From: an uncultured Butyrivibrio sp.
Lineage (GTDB): Bacteria > Bacillota > Clostridia > Lachnospirales > Lachnospiraceae
Direction of reading: 5' to 3'
Length of the DNA stretch: 14,080 bases
NCBI GenBank assembly: GCA_947169985.1
Contig: CAMVRW010000031.1
Location: forward strand, 1-14,080
Below, one piece after another: positions 7,992 to 14,080 of the stretch. Made by a program: the position numbers and the translations under genes. The notes below the pieces were generated by a model. That model searched no databases. It saw only the letters and a program-made list of their open reading frames with translations, and had not been told where the DNA came from. Each line of letters starts with the position of its first letter. The stretch's first letter is position 1.

Positions 7992-8276
7992 ATGGCAAAC
8001 AAAAAGACAATCAGGACAACAGCACAGAAAAGGGCTCTTACTAACCGCCTAAAACGTTTGGAAGGTCAGATACGTGGACTGGAAAAAATGATTGAAGATG
8101 ACGCATACTGCAATGATATTCTTCAGCAGTCCATGTCTGCAGCTTCTGCGATAGACGGCTTTAATCAGGAACTCCTTGGCTATCATGTGAAAGGATGCGT
8201 GACTGATGGTATTAAAAACGGCGATGAAGAAATTGTTGATGAGCTTTTAAAGACAGTACGAAAGTTGATGAAATAA
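7992..8276 (+). CDS. csoR: CsoR-family copper-sensing transcriptional repressor
   Basis: A 94-residue all-helical DUF156 protein (CsoR/RcnR/FrmR family), which binds DNA as a tetramer and is released on Cu+ binding. The Cys40, His65, Cys69 triad has the same 25 and 4 residue spacings as Cys36, His61, Cys65 of Mycobacterium tuberculosis CsoR. Tyr39 precedes the first Cys, as in that protein. The basic LTNRLKRLEGQIRGLEKMI segment (16-34) is the hallmark first helix. These ligands favour copper sensing over the nickel/cobalt (RcnR) or formaldehyde (FrmR) types. AGGAG (7978-7982) lies 9 nt before the ATG. The gene is 76 bp after copA with no terminator or promoter seen, so it is probably cotranscribed with copA and autoregulated through the operator upstream of copA. 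Confidence 0.94.
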   Translation: MANKKTIRTTAQKRALTNRLKRLEGQIRGLEKMIEDDAYCNDILQQSMSAASAIDGFNQELLGYHVKGCVTDGIKNGDEEIVDELLKTVRKLMK

Positions 8277-8332
8277 CAAAATGGAACTATGGGAAGCCAC
8301 TGCAGGAGGTTAAAGAAAAGGAGTTATTTGCT

Positions 8333-9100
8333 ATGTGGAATATAATTATCATCCCGTTCCTGGGTACAGCGCTGGGCGCTGCCAGTGTATTTTTGTTTAA
8401 AAAAGAGATGGGTCAGAAAATGCAGCGTGCCCTTACAGGTTTTGCATCAGGAGTGATGGTGTCCGCATCTTTTTTCAGCCTTCTGCTTCCTGCGCTGGAT
8501 CAGACAGCAGATATGGGAAAACTTGGATTTCTTCCTGTATCTATTGGATTTGGGATAGGTATGCTTTTTCTTCTGGTAATGGATATGGTGACTCCTCACA
8601 TGCATCTGGATAAAAATGAGGAAGGTCCAAGGAGCGGACTTAAGAGAACAACAAAGCTTGTCCTTGCTGTTACTCTACATAATCTTCCTGAGGGAATGGC
8701 AGTAGGAATAGTATGCGCAGGCTGGCTTTATGGGAACAGCACGATCTCTTTTACGGGAGCCCTGGCCCTGGCAATCGGTATCGCAATACAGAACTTCCCT
8801 GAGGGTGCAATCGTTTCTATGCCGCTTCTGAGTGAGGGCGTTCCCAAAGGAAAGACGTTCTTTTATGGTGTCCTATCCGGAATTGTCGAACCCATAGGTG
8901 CACTTCTGGTTATTGCTGCATCAGGATTTTTTATTCCGCTGATGCCATACCTTCTGAGTTTTGCTGCAGGAGCTATGATATATGTTGTAGTAGAGGAACT
9001 CATTCCTGAGATGTCGGAGGGCGAGCACTCAAATATCGGAACAATCTCTTTTGCCCTGGGATTCATACTCATGATGGCGTTGGATGTAGGGCTGGGGTGA
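8333..9100 (+). CDS. ZIP-family metal transporter (GufA/ZupT-like)
   Basis: A 255-residue integral membrane protein with about eight helices. ZIP-family carriers move Zn2+ and related divalent metals into the cytoplasm. The family's metal-site helices are intact: HNLPEG (His116, Asn117, Glu120), IQNFPEG (Gln153, Asn154, Glu157) and GIVEP (Glu186), corresponding to the binuclear site known in Bordetella ZIP. The loop before helix 4 has a short His-containing stretch (TPHMHLDKNEE, 87-97), as expected for the variable cytoplasmic loop. AAGGAG lies 9 nt before the ATG. It follows csoR by 56 bp and is the last gene before a strong terminator, so it is probably part of the copper operon. That partnership is unusual, and its metal and transport direction cannot be read from sequence. 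Confidence 0.92.
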   Translation: MWNIIIIPFLGTALGAASVFLFKKEMGQKMQRALTGFASGVMVSASFFSLLLPALDQTADMGKLGFLPVSIGFGIGMLFLLVMDMVTPHMHLDKNEEGPRSGLKRTTKLVLAVTLHNLPEGMAVGIVCAGWLYGNSTISFTGALALAIGIAIQNFPEGAIVSMPLLSEGVPKGKTFFYGVLSGIVEPIGALLVIAASGFFIPLMPYLLSFAAGAMIYVVVEELIPEMSEGEHSNIGTISFALGFILMMALDVGLG

Positions 9101-9121
9101 CAGATCTTGATAAGCCTGTTG

Positions 9122-9153
9122 CCGGAGGCCCCAAAGGCTTCCGGGATTTTTTT
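9122..9153 (+). terminator. Rho-independent terminator of the copper operon
   Basis: CCGGAGGCC (9122-9130) pairs with GGCTTCCGG (9136-9144) through nine pairs with one G-U, around a 5-nt CCAAA loop. Seven T residues follow at 9147-9153. It lies 21 bp after the ZIP stop and closes the copA-csoR-ZIP unit. Confidence 0.92.
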
Positions 9154-9161
9154 ATCTTTTG

Positions 9162-9190
9162 TTGACTTCATTGCTATGCTGTGTTAACGT
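9162..9190 (+). promoter_or_regulatory. Weak candidate promoter for the symporter gene
   Basis: TTGACT (9162-9167) is a good -35. The hexamer 17 nt later, TAACGT (9185-9190), matches the -10 consensus at only three of six positions. A promoter is expected here because a strong terminator precedes and another follows the putP-like gene, but the exact -10 is uncertain. Confidence 0.25.
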
Positions 9191-9225
9191 AGTAAAAACA
9201 TATTCAATTTTGTTGGGAGGAAAGT

Positions 9226-10719
9226 ATGGGAACACAGATTGTTATTGGAGTTGTAATTGTATTGTATCTGGCCATGATGATCCTCATCGGCGTTATCTTT
9301 TCAAAGGGAAACGACGATGCAGGTGATTTCTATCTTGGTGGAAGAAAGCTTGGCCCTTTTGTTGCTGCCATGAGTGCAGAAGCTTCTGATATGAGCAGCT
9401 GGCTGCTCCTTGGTATACCGGGACTTGCATATCTTTCAGGTATGGCAGATGCTACATGGACCATCATCGGTCTTGCAATCGGAACATATCTTAACTGGTT
9501 GTTTGTGGCTAAGAGGCTTAGAAAGAGTACTGAGCAGCTGGGAGCTATCACAATACCGGAATACTTCTCAGCCAGATATAAGGATGAGAAAAAGATCATA
9601 ACACTGATATCAGCAGTTGTTATCGTAATATTCTTTATCCCTTATGTTGCATCAGGTTTTGCTGCCTGCGGAAAGCTCTTTAATACACTATTCGGGGTTG
9701 ATTACCACTTTGCCATGATAGTAAGTGCCCTCATCATTGCGCTGTACTGCTCCCTGGGTGGATTTAAGGCGGTGTGCATGACAGACCTGATACAGAGTAT
9801 TGCCATGACTTTGTCACTGGTGATCGTTATTTTCTTCGGAATAACTCAGGCAGGTGGCTGGGATGCTGTTGTGGAAAATGCAAAGTCCCTTCCCGGATAT
9901 TTCAGTATCACTCAGATCCATGACCCTGTCACAAAAACTGCCAGTCCATATGGAGCGCTGACTGCATGTTCCATGCTGGCTTGGGGACTTGGCTACTTTG
10001 GAATGCCACATATCCTGGTCCGCTTTATGGCTATCGAAGATGAAGAGAAGATCAAGGTTTCAAGAAGAGTAGCAAGTGTATGGGTTGTTATTGCCATGTT
10101 TGTTGCTCTTACCATTGGTGTTATCGGACTTGCCATGAGTAACAAGGGCGTTATCCCTGTACTTGAGGGAAGCGGAAATGCAGAGAGAGTCATCATTTAC
10201 ATCACTAACCTAATGAGTACCTACGGAATAATTCCTGCAATAATAGCCGGTGTAATTCTTTCCGGAATCCTGGCAGCCACCATGTCTACTGCTGATTCCC
10301 AGCTTCTTGCATCAGCTTCTGCCATTTCATCAGACCTTATCCAGGCCTTTGGCAAAAAGAAACTTGATGACGAGAATCAGGTTAAGGTAGCTAAGATCAC
10401 AGTACTTATTATTTCAGTAATTGCAATCTTCATCGCAAGGGATCCTGACTCATCCGTTTTCCAGATTGTATCCTTTGCCTGGGCAGGCTTTGGTGCAGCC
10501 TTTGGACCGGTTGTACTTCTGTCACTGTTCTGGAAGCGCTCAAATCTTTATGGAGCTCTTGCAGGCATGATCGCCGGAGGCGCAGCAGTATTCATCTGGA
10601 AATTCGGTATAGCAAAGCTTGGCGGTGGATTTGCAATCTACGAACTCCTGCCGGCATTCCTTATAGCGCTGGTTGTCAACGTAGTAATCAGCCTGGCCAC
10701 AAAAACCTCAAAAGCGTAA
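9226..10719 (+). CDS. putP: Sodium/proline symporter (SSS family, PutP-like)
   Basis: A 497-residue sodium:solute symporter close in length to Escherichia coli PutP (502), with about 13 membrane helices. It takes up proline using the sodium gradient, for nutrition or osmoprotection. The N-terminal GDFYLGGRKLGPFVAAMS and the following SDMSSWLLLGIPG are the typical start of the PutP branch. STADSQLLASASAISSDL (from 354) carries Ser354-Thr355 where PutP has its Na+-binding Ser/Thr pair. GGGAGG lies 5 nt before the ATG. It is flanked by terminators on both sides, so it is probably a single-gene transcript. No proline dehydrogenase gene is nearby, which favours uptake for osmotic balance or protein synthesis. 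Another SSS substrate is possible, but PutP is the best match. Confidence 0.9.
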   Translation: MGTQIVIGVVIVLYLAMMILIGVIFSKGNDDAGDFYLGGRKLGPFVAAMSAEASDMSSWLLLGIPGLAYLSGMADATWTIIGLAIGTYLNWLFVAKRLRKSTEQLGAITIPEYFSARYKDEKKIITLISAVVIVIFFIPYVASGFAACGKLFNTLFGVDYHFAMIVSALIIALYCSLGGFKAVCMTDLIQSIAMTLSLVIVIFFGITQAGGWDAVVENAKSLPGYFSITQIHDPVTKTASPYGALTACSMLAWGLGYFGMPHILVRFMAIEDEEKIKVSRRVASVWVVIAMFVALTIGVIGLAMSNKGVIPVLEGSGNAERVIIYITNLMSTYGIIPAIIAGVILSGILAATMSTADSQLLASASAISSDLIQAFGKKKLDDENQVKVAKITVLIISVIAIFIARDPDSSVFQIVSFAWAGFGAAFGPVVLLSLFWKRSNLYGALAGMIAGGAAVFIWKFGIAKLGGGFAIYELLPAFLIALVVNVVISLATKTSKA

Positions 10720-10731
10720 AATCTTACCTGG

Positions 10732-10760
10732 ACCCCGGAACTTATCCGGGGTTCTTTTTT
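10732..10760 (+). terminator. Rho-independent terminator after putP
   Basis: ACCCCGGA (10732-10739) and TCCGGGGT (10745-10752) form a perfect 8-bp stem with a 5-nt loop. TC and six T residues follow (10755-10760). It lies 12 bp after the symporter stop. Confidence 0.93.
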
Positions 10761-10796
10761 ATGGTATCATTTAATAGGAAAGGTAGGAATGGCACT

Positions 10797-11660
10797 ATGT
10801 TTGGAGCGATAGAAGCAGGCGGCACCAAAATGGTTGTGGCAATAGGAGATGAAAAGGGCAATATCCTTGAACAGAAGGAAATTCCCACCACAACGCCTGA
10901 GGAAACAATGCCGCAGATCCTGGATTTCTTTAAAAGAGATAACGTTAAGGCCATAGGTATCGGTGCTTTCGGTCCTGTGTGCGTGGATGAGACTTCGAAG
11001 GACTACGGCAGGATCGGTAAGACTCCGAAGCTGCCATGGGTAAATTTTTCCTGGAAAGAAGCCTTTGAAGAAACTGGCATTCCTGTAGCTGTTGACACAG
11101 ACGTAAATGTGGCAGCTCTTGGTGAAGTGATTTATGGAAGCGCCAAAGGCCTTTCTGACATAATCTACATCACAATAGGAACGGGAATTGGTGTAGGTGT
11201 GTACCTTGGAGGCAAGCTCCAGCACGGCATGATGCATCCTGAAGCGGGACATATTCTTTTGGAGAAAAGAGCTGATGACCACTTTGAAGGCAACTGCCCC
11301 TACCATAGGAACTGCTTTGAGGGACTGGCTTCCGGACCGGCTATTCAGGCGCGTTACGGGAAACCAGCAGCTCTTTTAACAGAAATTGAAGAAGTCTGGG
11401 AGCTGGAAGCAGACTATATTGCCAAGGCAATAATGCAGTACATATGCTGCTATTCTCCGAAAAAGGTGATCCTGGGCGGAGGCGTAATGCATGTGGAAAA
11501 GCTCTTTTCCATGATTAGGGAAAAGACATTTAAGTACATGAACGGATACATCACAGCGAAAGAGCTGGATAACATAGACGAATACATTGTCCCTGCGGGG
11601 CTTAAGGGAGAGCAGGGGATAAAAGGCGCATTGTATCTGGCCGAGATCTTAAATGCGTAA
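10797..11660 (+). CDS. ROK-family sugar kinase, fructokinase-like
   Basis: A 287-residue cytoplasmic sugar kinase that phosphorylates a hexose (fructose, mannose or glucose) with ATP. The N-terminal phosphate-binding motif is AIEAGGTK (4-11). Catalytic Asp102 lies in DTDVNVAALGE, with a second glycine-rich loop TIGTGIGVG (126-134) and HPEAGH (147-152). The CPYHRNC cluster (Cys167, His170, Cys173), together with His152, is the zinc site of ROK fructokinases such as Bacillus GmuE/YdhR, and EGLASGPAI follows it. I chose the ATG at 10797 because AGGA (10785-10788) lies 8 nt upstream and the protein begins directly at the conserved beta strand. An in-frame ATG at 10761 abuts the T tract of the preceding terminator and has no ribosome binding site. 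A TATCAT box at 10765-10770 may be the -10. The YitT gene follows within 16 bp. Confidence 0.92.
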   Translation: MFGAIEAGGTKMVVAIGDEKGNILEQKEIPTTTPEETMPQILDFFKRDNVKAIGIGAFGPVCVDETSKDYGRIGKTPKLPWVNFSWKEAFEETGIPVAVDTDVNVAALGEVIYGSAKGLSDIIYITIGTGIGVGVYLGGKLQHGMMHPEAGHILLEKRADDHFEGNCPYHRNCFEGLASGPAIQARYGKPAALLTEIEEVWELEADYIAKAIMQYICCYSPKKVILGGGVMHVEKLFSMIREKTFKYMNGYITAKELDNIDEYIVPAGLKGEQGIKGALYLAEILNA

Positions 11661-11675
11661 AAAATGGAGCGAAAA

Positions 11676-12509
11676 ATGAAGAAAAAATCCGGGGTGTTTT
11701 CATATCTAATGATCGTACTTGGCGCCATTATGGCCAGCTTTTCCGTTGCGCTGATACTGCTGCCCAATGATGCCATTGACTACGGAACAGCAGGTGTTGC
11801 TATCATAATAAGCAAACTCACGGGCTTTCATTTGCCACTTTGCGTGCTGCTTGTCTTTCTCCCATTCATTATTGCGGGGCATATTTTCCTGGGGAAAAAG
11901 TTTACCATAAAAGCAGCTGTGGGATCGGTCGTTTACATGGTTGGACTTGATTTCTTTGAGGAGATTCCTTTTGAGCTGAGCACGGAGCATTTTTTGGCGG
12001 TGGCATTTGGCGGAGCTATCCTTGGCGCAGGCCTGGCGCTGATCCTTCGATATGGCGGATGTATAGATGGGTCTGAGATTCTGGCCAACATAATAGTAAA
12101 AAGACTCTCGGATAAGACGGGACGAAACTACAGTCTGACACCTATCCTTTTGGCATTTAATGCATGTGTGTACATTACTGTATTTGTGGTCATCGATGAG
12201 ACAGCAGCTCTTTTAAGCCTTCTGGTGTATGTTGTAGCTACTGCTGTGGTTGATCATTTTACTGATCACTTTGAAGCTATCAAGCAGGTTACGATTATTA
12301 CCCAGGATCCTGAGGGGATCATTAAGGATATCAAGGACAAGCTCAATAAGACCTGTACTATCATGGATTCCCGCGGCGCCATTGCAGGGGAGAACAACAC
12401 TCTTATCTGCTATATCAGTTATTTTGAGCTTCCGATGATGAAGGAGATCATTTCAATCCATTCAGGGAGCTTTAGCACTGTGTCCACGATAGATGAGATT
12501 TTGAGATGA
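11676..12509 (+). CDS. YitT-family membrane protein with C-terminal DUF2179 domain
   Basis: A 277-residue protein of the YitT/YpjC/YqfU group. The N-terminal part (about 10-185) has roughly five hydrophobic helices with conserved features including LPNDAIDYGTAGVAI and RYGGCIDGSEILA. The C-terminal cytoplasmic DUF2179 domain (about 195-275) includes VTIITQDPEGIIKDI and is a small alpha/beta fold thought to bind a ligand. The transport substrate of the family is not firmly established. I chose the ATG at 11676 because GGAG (11666-11669) lies 6 nt upstream; the ATG at 11664 overlaps that site and lacks one of its own. It starts 15 bp after the kinase stop, and its stop overlaps the next start (ATGA, 12506-12509), which points to a three-gene operon. 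Confidence 0.9.
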   Translation: MKKKSGVFSYLMIVLGAIMASFSVALILLPNDAIDYGTAGVAIIISKLTGFHLPLCVLLVFLPFIIAGHIFLGKKFTIKAAVGSVVYMVGLDFFEEIPFELSTEHFLAVAFGGAILGAGLALILRYGGCIDGSEILANIIVKRLSDKTGRNYSLTPILLAFNACVYITVFVVIDETAALLSLLVYVVATAVVDHFTDHFEAIKQVTIITQDPEGIIKDIKDKLNKTCTIMDSRGAIAGENNTLICYISYFELPMMKEIISIHSGSFSTVSTIDEILR

Positions 12510-13063
12510 GTAATGACTTTAAGCTTGTCCGCAGTAAGCGGAAGACCATATCAATTGAAATAACATCTGATGCCCAGGTTATAGTCCGGGCGCCATATTA
12601 TGCCTCTGTAAGCGAGATCAACCGTGTTATCGGGGAGAAGTCCGACTGGATCCATAAGCACCTTCAGAAGATGGAAAAGCTCCAGAAGGAGAGGGCTGAG
12701 CATCCCCAGCATGAACTGACTCCTCAGGACATCAGGCTTCTTACCACCAGGGCCAAGAGGATCATCCCTCAGAGAGTGCGTTATTATGCGGGTATCGTCG
12801 GTGTGGAGTATGGCCGCATCACCATCAGGATGCAGAAGAGCCGCTGGGGGAGCTGTTCAGCTAAGGGAAATCTGAATTTCAACTGTCTTCTGATGCGGAC
12901 TCCAGATGAGATCATAGATTACGTGGTGGTTCACGAGCTGTGCCATATAAAAGAGCTAAACCACTCCGACAGGTTCTGGGCAGAGGTGGAAAAGGTGTTC
13001 CCTGACTACAAGGAGCGCAGGAAATGGCTTAAGGACCATGGAAACGAAATAATATACGATTGA
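12506..13063 (+). CDS. YgjP-like (DUF45) zinc metallopeptidase domain protein
   Basis: A 185-residue putative zinc-dependent metallopeptidase of the YgjP/DUF45 family. The N-terminal half (RKTISIEIT...VRAPYYAS) is the typical beta-rich segment. The C-terminal half carries KSRWGSCSAKGNLNFN and then VVHELCHIKELNHS with His143-Glu144-x-x-His147 and a third His at 153, the expected zinc ligands and catalytic Glu. No signal peptide is present, so it is cytoplasmic. The start ATG overlaps the YitT stop as ATGA, indicating translational coupling; the upstream ATTTTGAGATG offers only a weak ribosome binding site. The physiological substrate of the family is unknown, and some members are associated with restriction systems. 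None is nearby here. Confidence 0.9.
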   Translation: MSNDFKLVRSKRKTISIEITSDAQVIVRAPYYASVSEINRVIGEKSDWIHKHLQKMEKLQKERAEHPQHELTPQDIRLLTTRAKRIIPQRVRYYAGIVGVEYGRITIRMQKSRWGSCSAKGNLNFNCLLMRTPDEIIDYVVVHELCHIKELNHSDRFWAEVEKVFPDYKERRKWLKDHGNEIIYD

Positions 13064-13075
13064 TGAAAAAAGATA

Positions 13076-13104
13076 GTGCAACTTAAACGTTTTCGTTGTA
13101 CAAT
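13076..13104 (+). promoter_or_regulatory. GH5 promoter overlapped by a CG-centred dyad (LacI-family-like operator)
   Basis: A -10 TACAAT (13099-13104) lies 17 nt after a weak -35, GTGCAA (13076-13081). A 26-bp dyad covers both. GTGCAAC (13076-13082) and GTTGTAC (13095-13101) are symmetric about the central palindrome AAACGTTT (13085-13092), with 10 of 13 pairs complementary around the CG at 13088-13089. CG-centred operators of this kind are typical of LacI-family sugar repressors. The match to a CcpA cre site is only partial. Control of the GH5 gene by a sugar-responsive repressor is inferred; no regulator gene is in the window. Confidence 0.45.
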
Positions 13105-13152
13105 TATCTCGGATTGAACCAATTATTTTTTTGAGAAAAAAGGGGTGTAGCG

Positions 13153-14080
13153 ATGAGGAAATTTGAAGGTTACCAGAAAGGCGTGAATCTGGGAGGCTGG
13201 CTTTCCCAGGCTGACGAGAAGACTAAGGAGCATTACGATACATTTATCGGCAAGGAAGATATCAAGAGAATTGCCGGATGGGGCTGCGACCATGTTCGTC
13301 TCCCGATTGACTACATCGTCATCGAGGGTGAGGATGGCTCAATGCTTGAAGAGGGCTATACCTACGTGGACAACTGCATCAGCTGGTGCAGAGAGTTCGG
13401 CCTCAACATTCTTATAGATATGCATAACACATTTGGATATACTTTTGATCCATTGGAGGTTAACGGAGACAAGGAGATATTCTTCCACAACGAAGCTCTT
13501 CAGAAGAGATTCTATCAGATGTGGGATCGCATCTCCAAGAGATATGCAGGACAGAAGGACGTTGCCTTCGAGCTTCTCAACGAGGTTATCTCTCCTGACA
13601 TCAAGGACGAGTGGAATGCTATTGCTGACAAGGCTATAGATACAATCAGAAAGAACGCTCCTGATTCATATGTTGTTGTTGGCGGTGTTTGGTACAACAA
13701 CGTAAGAAGCGTACCTTTCCTTAATCCTCCTAAGGATGATCATGTGGTATACAACTTCCACTGCTATGAGCCTATGATCTTTACTCATCAGAGAGCATGG
13801 TGGATGGAGAATATGCCAAAAGACATTACAGTTGAATATCCTGCAACTACAGCAGAATACTCTGAAAAGTCCAAGGATCTTGATCCTGACTGGGCAGGCG
13901 CTATTCTTAAAATGAAGGCTAAGGAGACAAACGCTGAGTACTTTGCAGAGCTGTTCGAGCCTGCAGTAGAAGCAGCAACAAAGAACAATGCTCCTTTGTA
14001 CTGCGGTGAGTACGGTGTTATCGACCAGGCTCCTGTAAATCCTTCAACCATCAACTGGCTCAAGGATATCCATGCTGCAT
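13153..14080 (+). CDS. Glycoside hydrolase family 5 (endoglucanase-like), 3' end outside the window
   Basis: The first 309 residues of a GH5 (beta/alpha)8 retaining hydrolase, open to the window end. It begins MRKFEGYQKGVNLGGWLSQ, a usual GH5 start, without a signal peptide, so it probably acts in the cytoplasm on imported beta-glucan, mannan or xyloglucan oligosaccharides rather than on the polymer. HVRLPIDY (about 49-56) is the conserved strand-2 motif. Glu144 in ELLNEV is the acid/base, and Glu286 in YCGEYGV is the nucleophile. Only a few dozen residues should be missing, as compact GH5 enzymes run about 320-360. AAGGGG lies 7 nt before the ATG. It has its own promoter with a candidate sugar-repressor operator. 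Cellulase is the family's usual default, but substrate specificity cannot be assigned from sequence alone. Confidence 0.92.
   Translation, partial: MRKFEGYQKGVNLGGWLSQADEKTKEHYDTFIGKEDIKRIAGWGCDHVRLPIDYIVIEGEDGSMLEEGYTYVDNCISWCREFGLNILIDMHNTFGYTFDPLEVNGDKEIFFHNEALQKRFYQMWDRISKRYAGQKDVAFELLNEVISPDIKDEWNAIADKAIDTIRKNAPDSYVVVGGVWYNNVRSVPFLNPPKDDHVVYNFHCYEPMIFTHQRAWWMENMPKDITVEYPATTAEYSEKSKDLDPDWAGAILKMKAKETNAEYFAELFEPAVEAATKNNAPLYCGEYGVIDQAPVNPSTINWLKDIHAA

Noticed and set aside
8281..8313. Ten-codon frame (MELWEATAGG) between csoR and the ZIP gene
   Set aside because: It has no ribosome binding site before its ATG. The AGGAGG at 8304-8309 inside it is too far from the ZIP start, which has its own AAGGAG.
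10761..10796. Upstream in-frame ATG for the ROK kinase
   Set aside because: The ATG directly follows the terminator T tract and has no ribosome binding site. The ATG at 10797 has AGGA at good spacing and starts at the conserved ROK N-terminus.
10767..11306. 179-codon open frame on the - strand
   Set aside because: It is antisense to the ROK kinase, whose motifs are intact, and has no ribosome binding site or recognisable domain.
11664..11675. Earlier ATG for the YitT gene
   Set aside because: It overlaps the GGAG that properly spaces to the ATG at 11676 and has no ribosome binding site of its own.
13126..13141. T7-GAG-A6 hairpin before the GH5 gene
   Set aside because: A purely A-T stem with a 3-nt loop is unstable and lacks a GC stem, so it is not a terminator. 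It is explained as AT-rich leader sequence.
13788..14063. 91-codon open frame on the - strand at the window end
   Set aside because: It is antisense to the GH5 gene, where both catalytic glutamates are in the + strand frame, and has no recognisable motif.
1..14080. CRISPR arrays, tRNA/rRNA genes, insertion sequences, phage genes
   Set aside because: No spaced direct repeats, no tRNA-like cloverleaf or rRNA sequence, and no transposase, integrase or phage protein motifs were seen on either strand.

Overview
The window looks like chromosomal DNA from a plant-polysaccharide-degrading Lachnospiraceae bacterium, most likely Butyrivibrio or Pseudobutyrivibrio. This placement is inferred from gene families and style: a domain-inverted GH3 beta-glucosidase, several unsecreted glycoside hydrolases, Firmicutes-type AGGAG ribosome binding sites, and moderate-to-low GC. 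No rRNA or other marker gene is present to confirm it. All genes are on the + strand. No tRNA, rRNA, CRISPR array or intact mobile element was seen.

Region 1 (1-5082), carbohydrate: the last codons of an unidentified gene and a weak hairpin precede a cytoplasmic GH3 beta-glucosidase with inverted domains. A GH78 alpha-L-rhamnosidase follows 3 bp later. The pair suggests intracellular trimming of imported rhamnose- and glucose-containing plant glycosides.

Region 2 (5083-9153), copper homeostasis: a sigma-A-like promoter overlaps a 34-bp G-tract dyad that resembles a CsoR operator. It drives copA (Cu+ P-type ATPase with a fused C-terminal CopZ-like domain), csoR (Cu-sensing repressor with the Cys-His-Cys site) and a ZIP-family metal transporter, and ends at a strong terminator. 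Two points stand out. A possible 17-codon leader peptide rich in metal-liganding residues ends on the copA ribosome binding site. An internal ribosome binding site plus ATG could release the CopZ domain as a free 69-residue chaperone.

Region 3 (9154-13063), housekeeping: a PutP-like sodium/proline symporter with its own terminator, then a ROK-family sugar kinase (fructokinase-like), a YitT-family membrane protein and a YgjP-like HExxH metallopeptidase. The last three are closely spaced or overlapping and probably form an operon.

Region 4 (13064-14080): a promoter region with a 26-bp dyad centred on CG (LacI-family-like operator), followed by a GH5 endoglucanase-like gene cut off by the window end.

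Most of the window is ordinary for this group. The most interesting part is the architecture of the copper operon: operator and promoter overlap, leader peptide, dual-product copA-copZ, and the ZIP partner.
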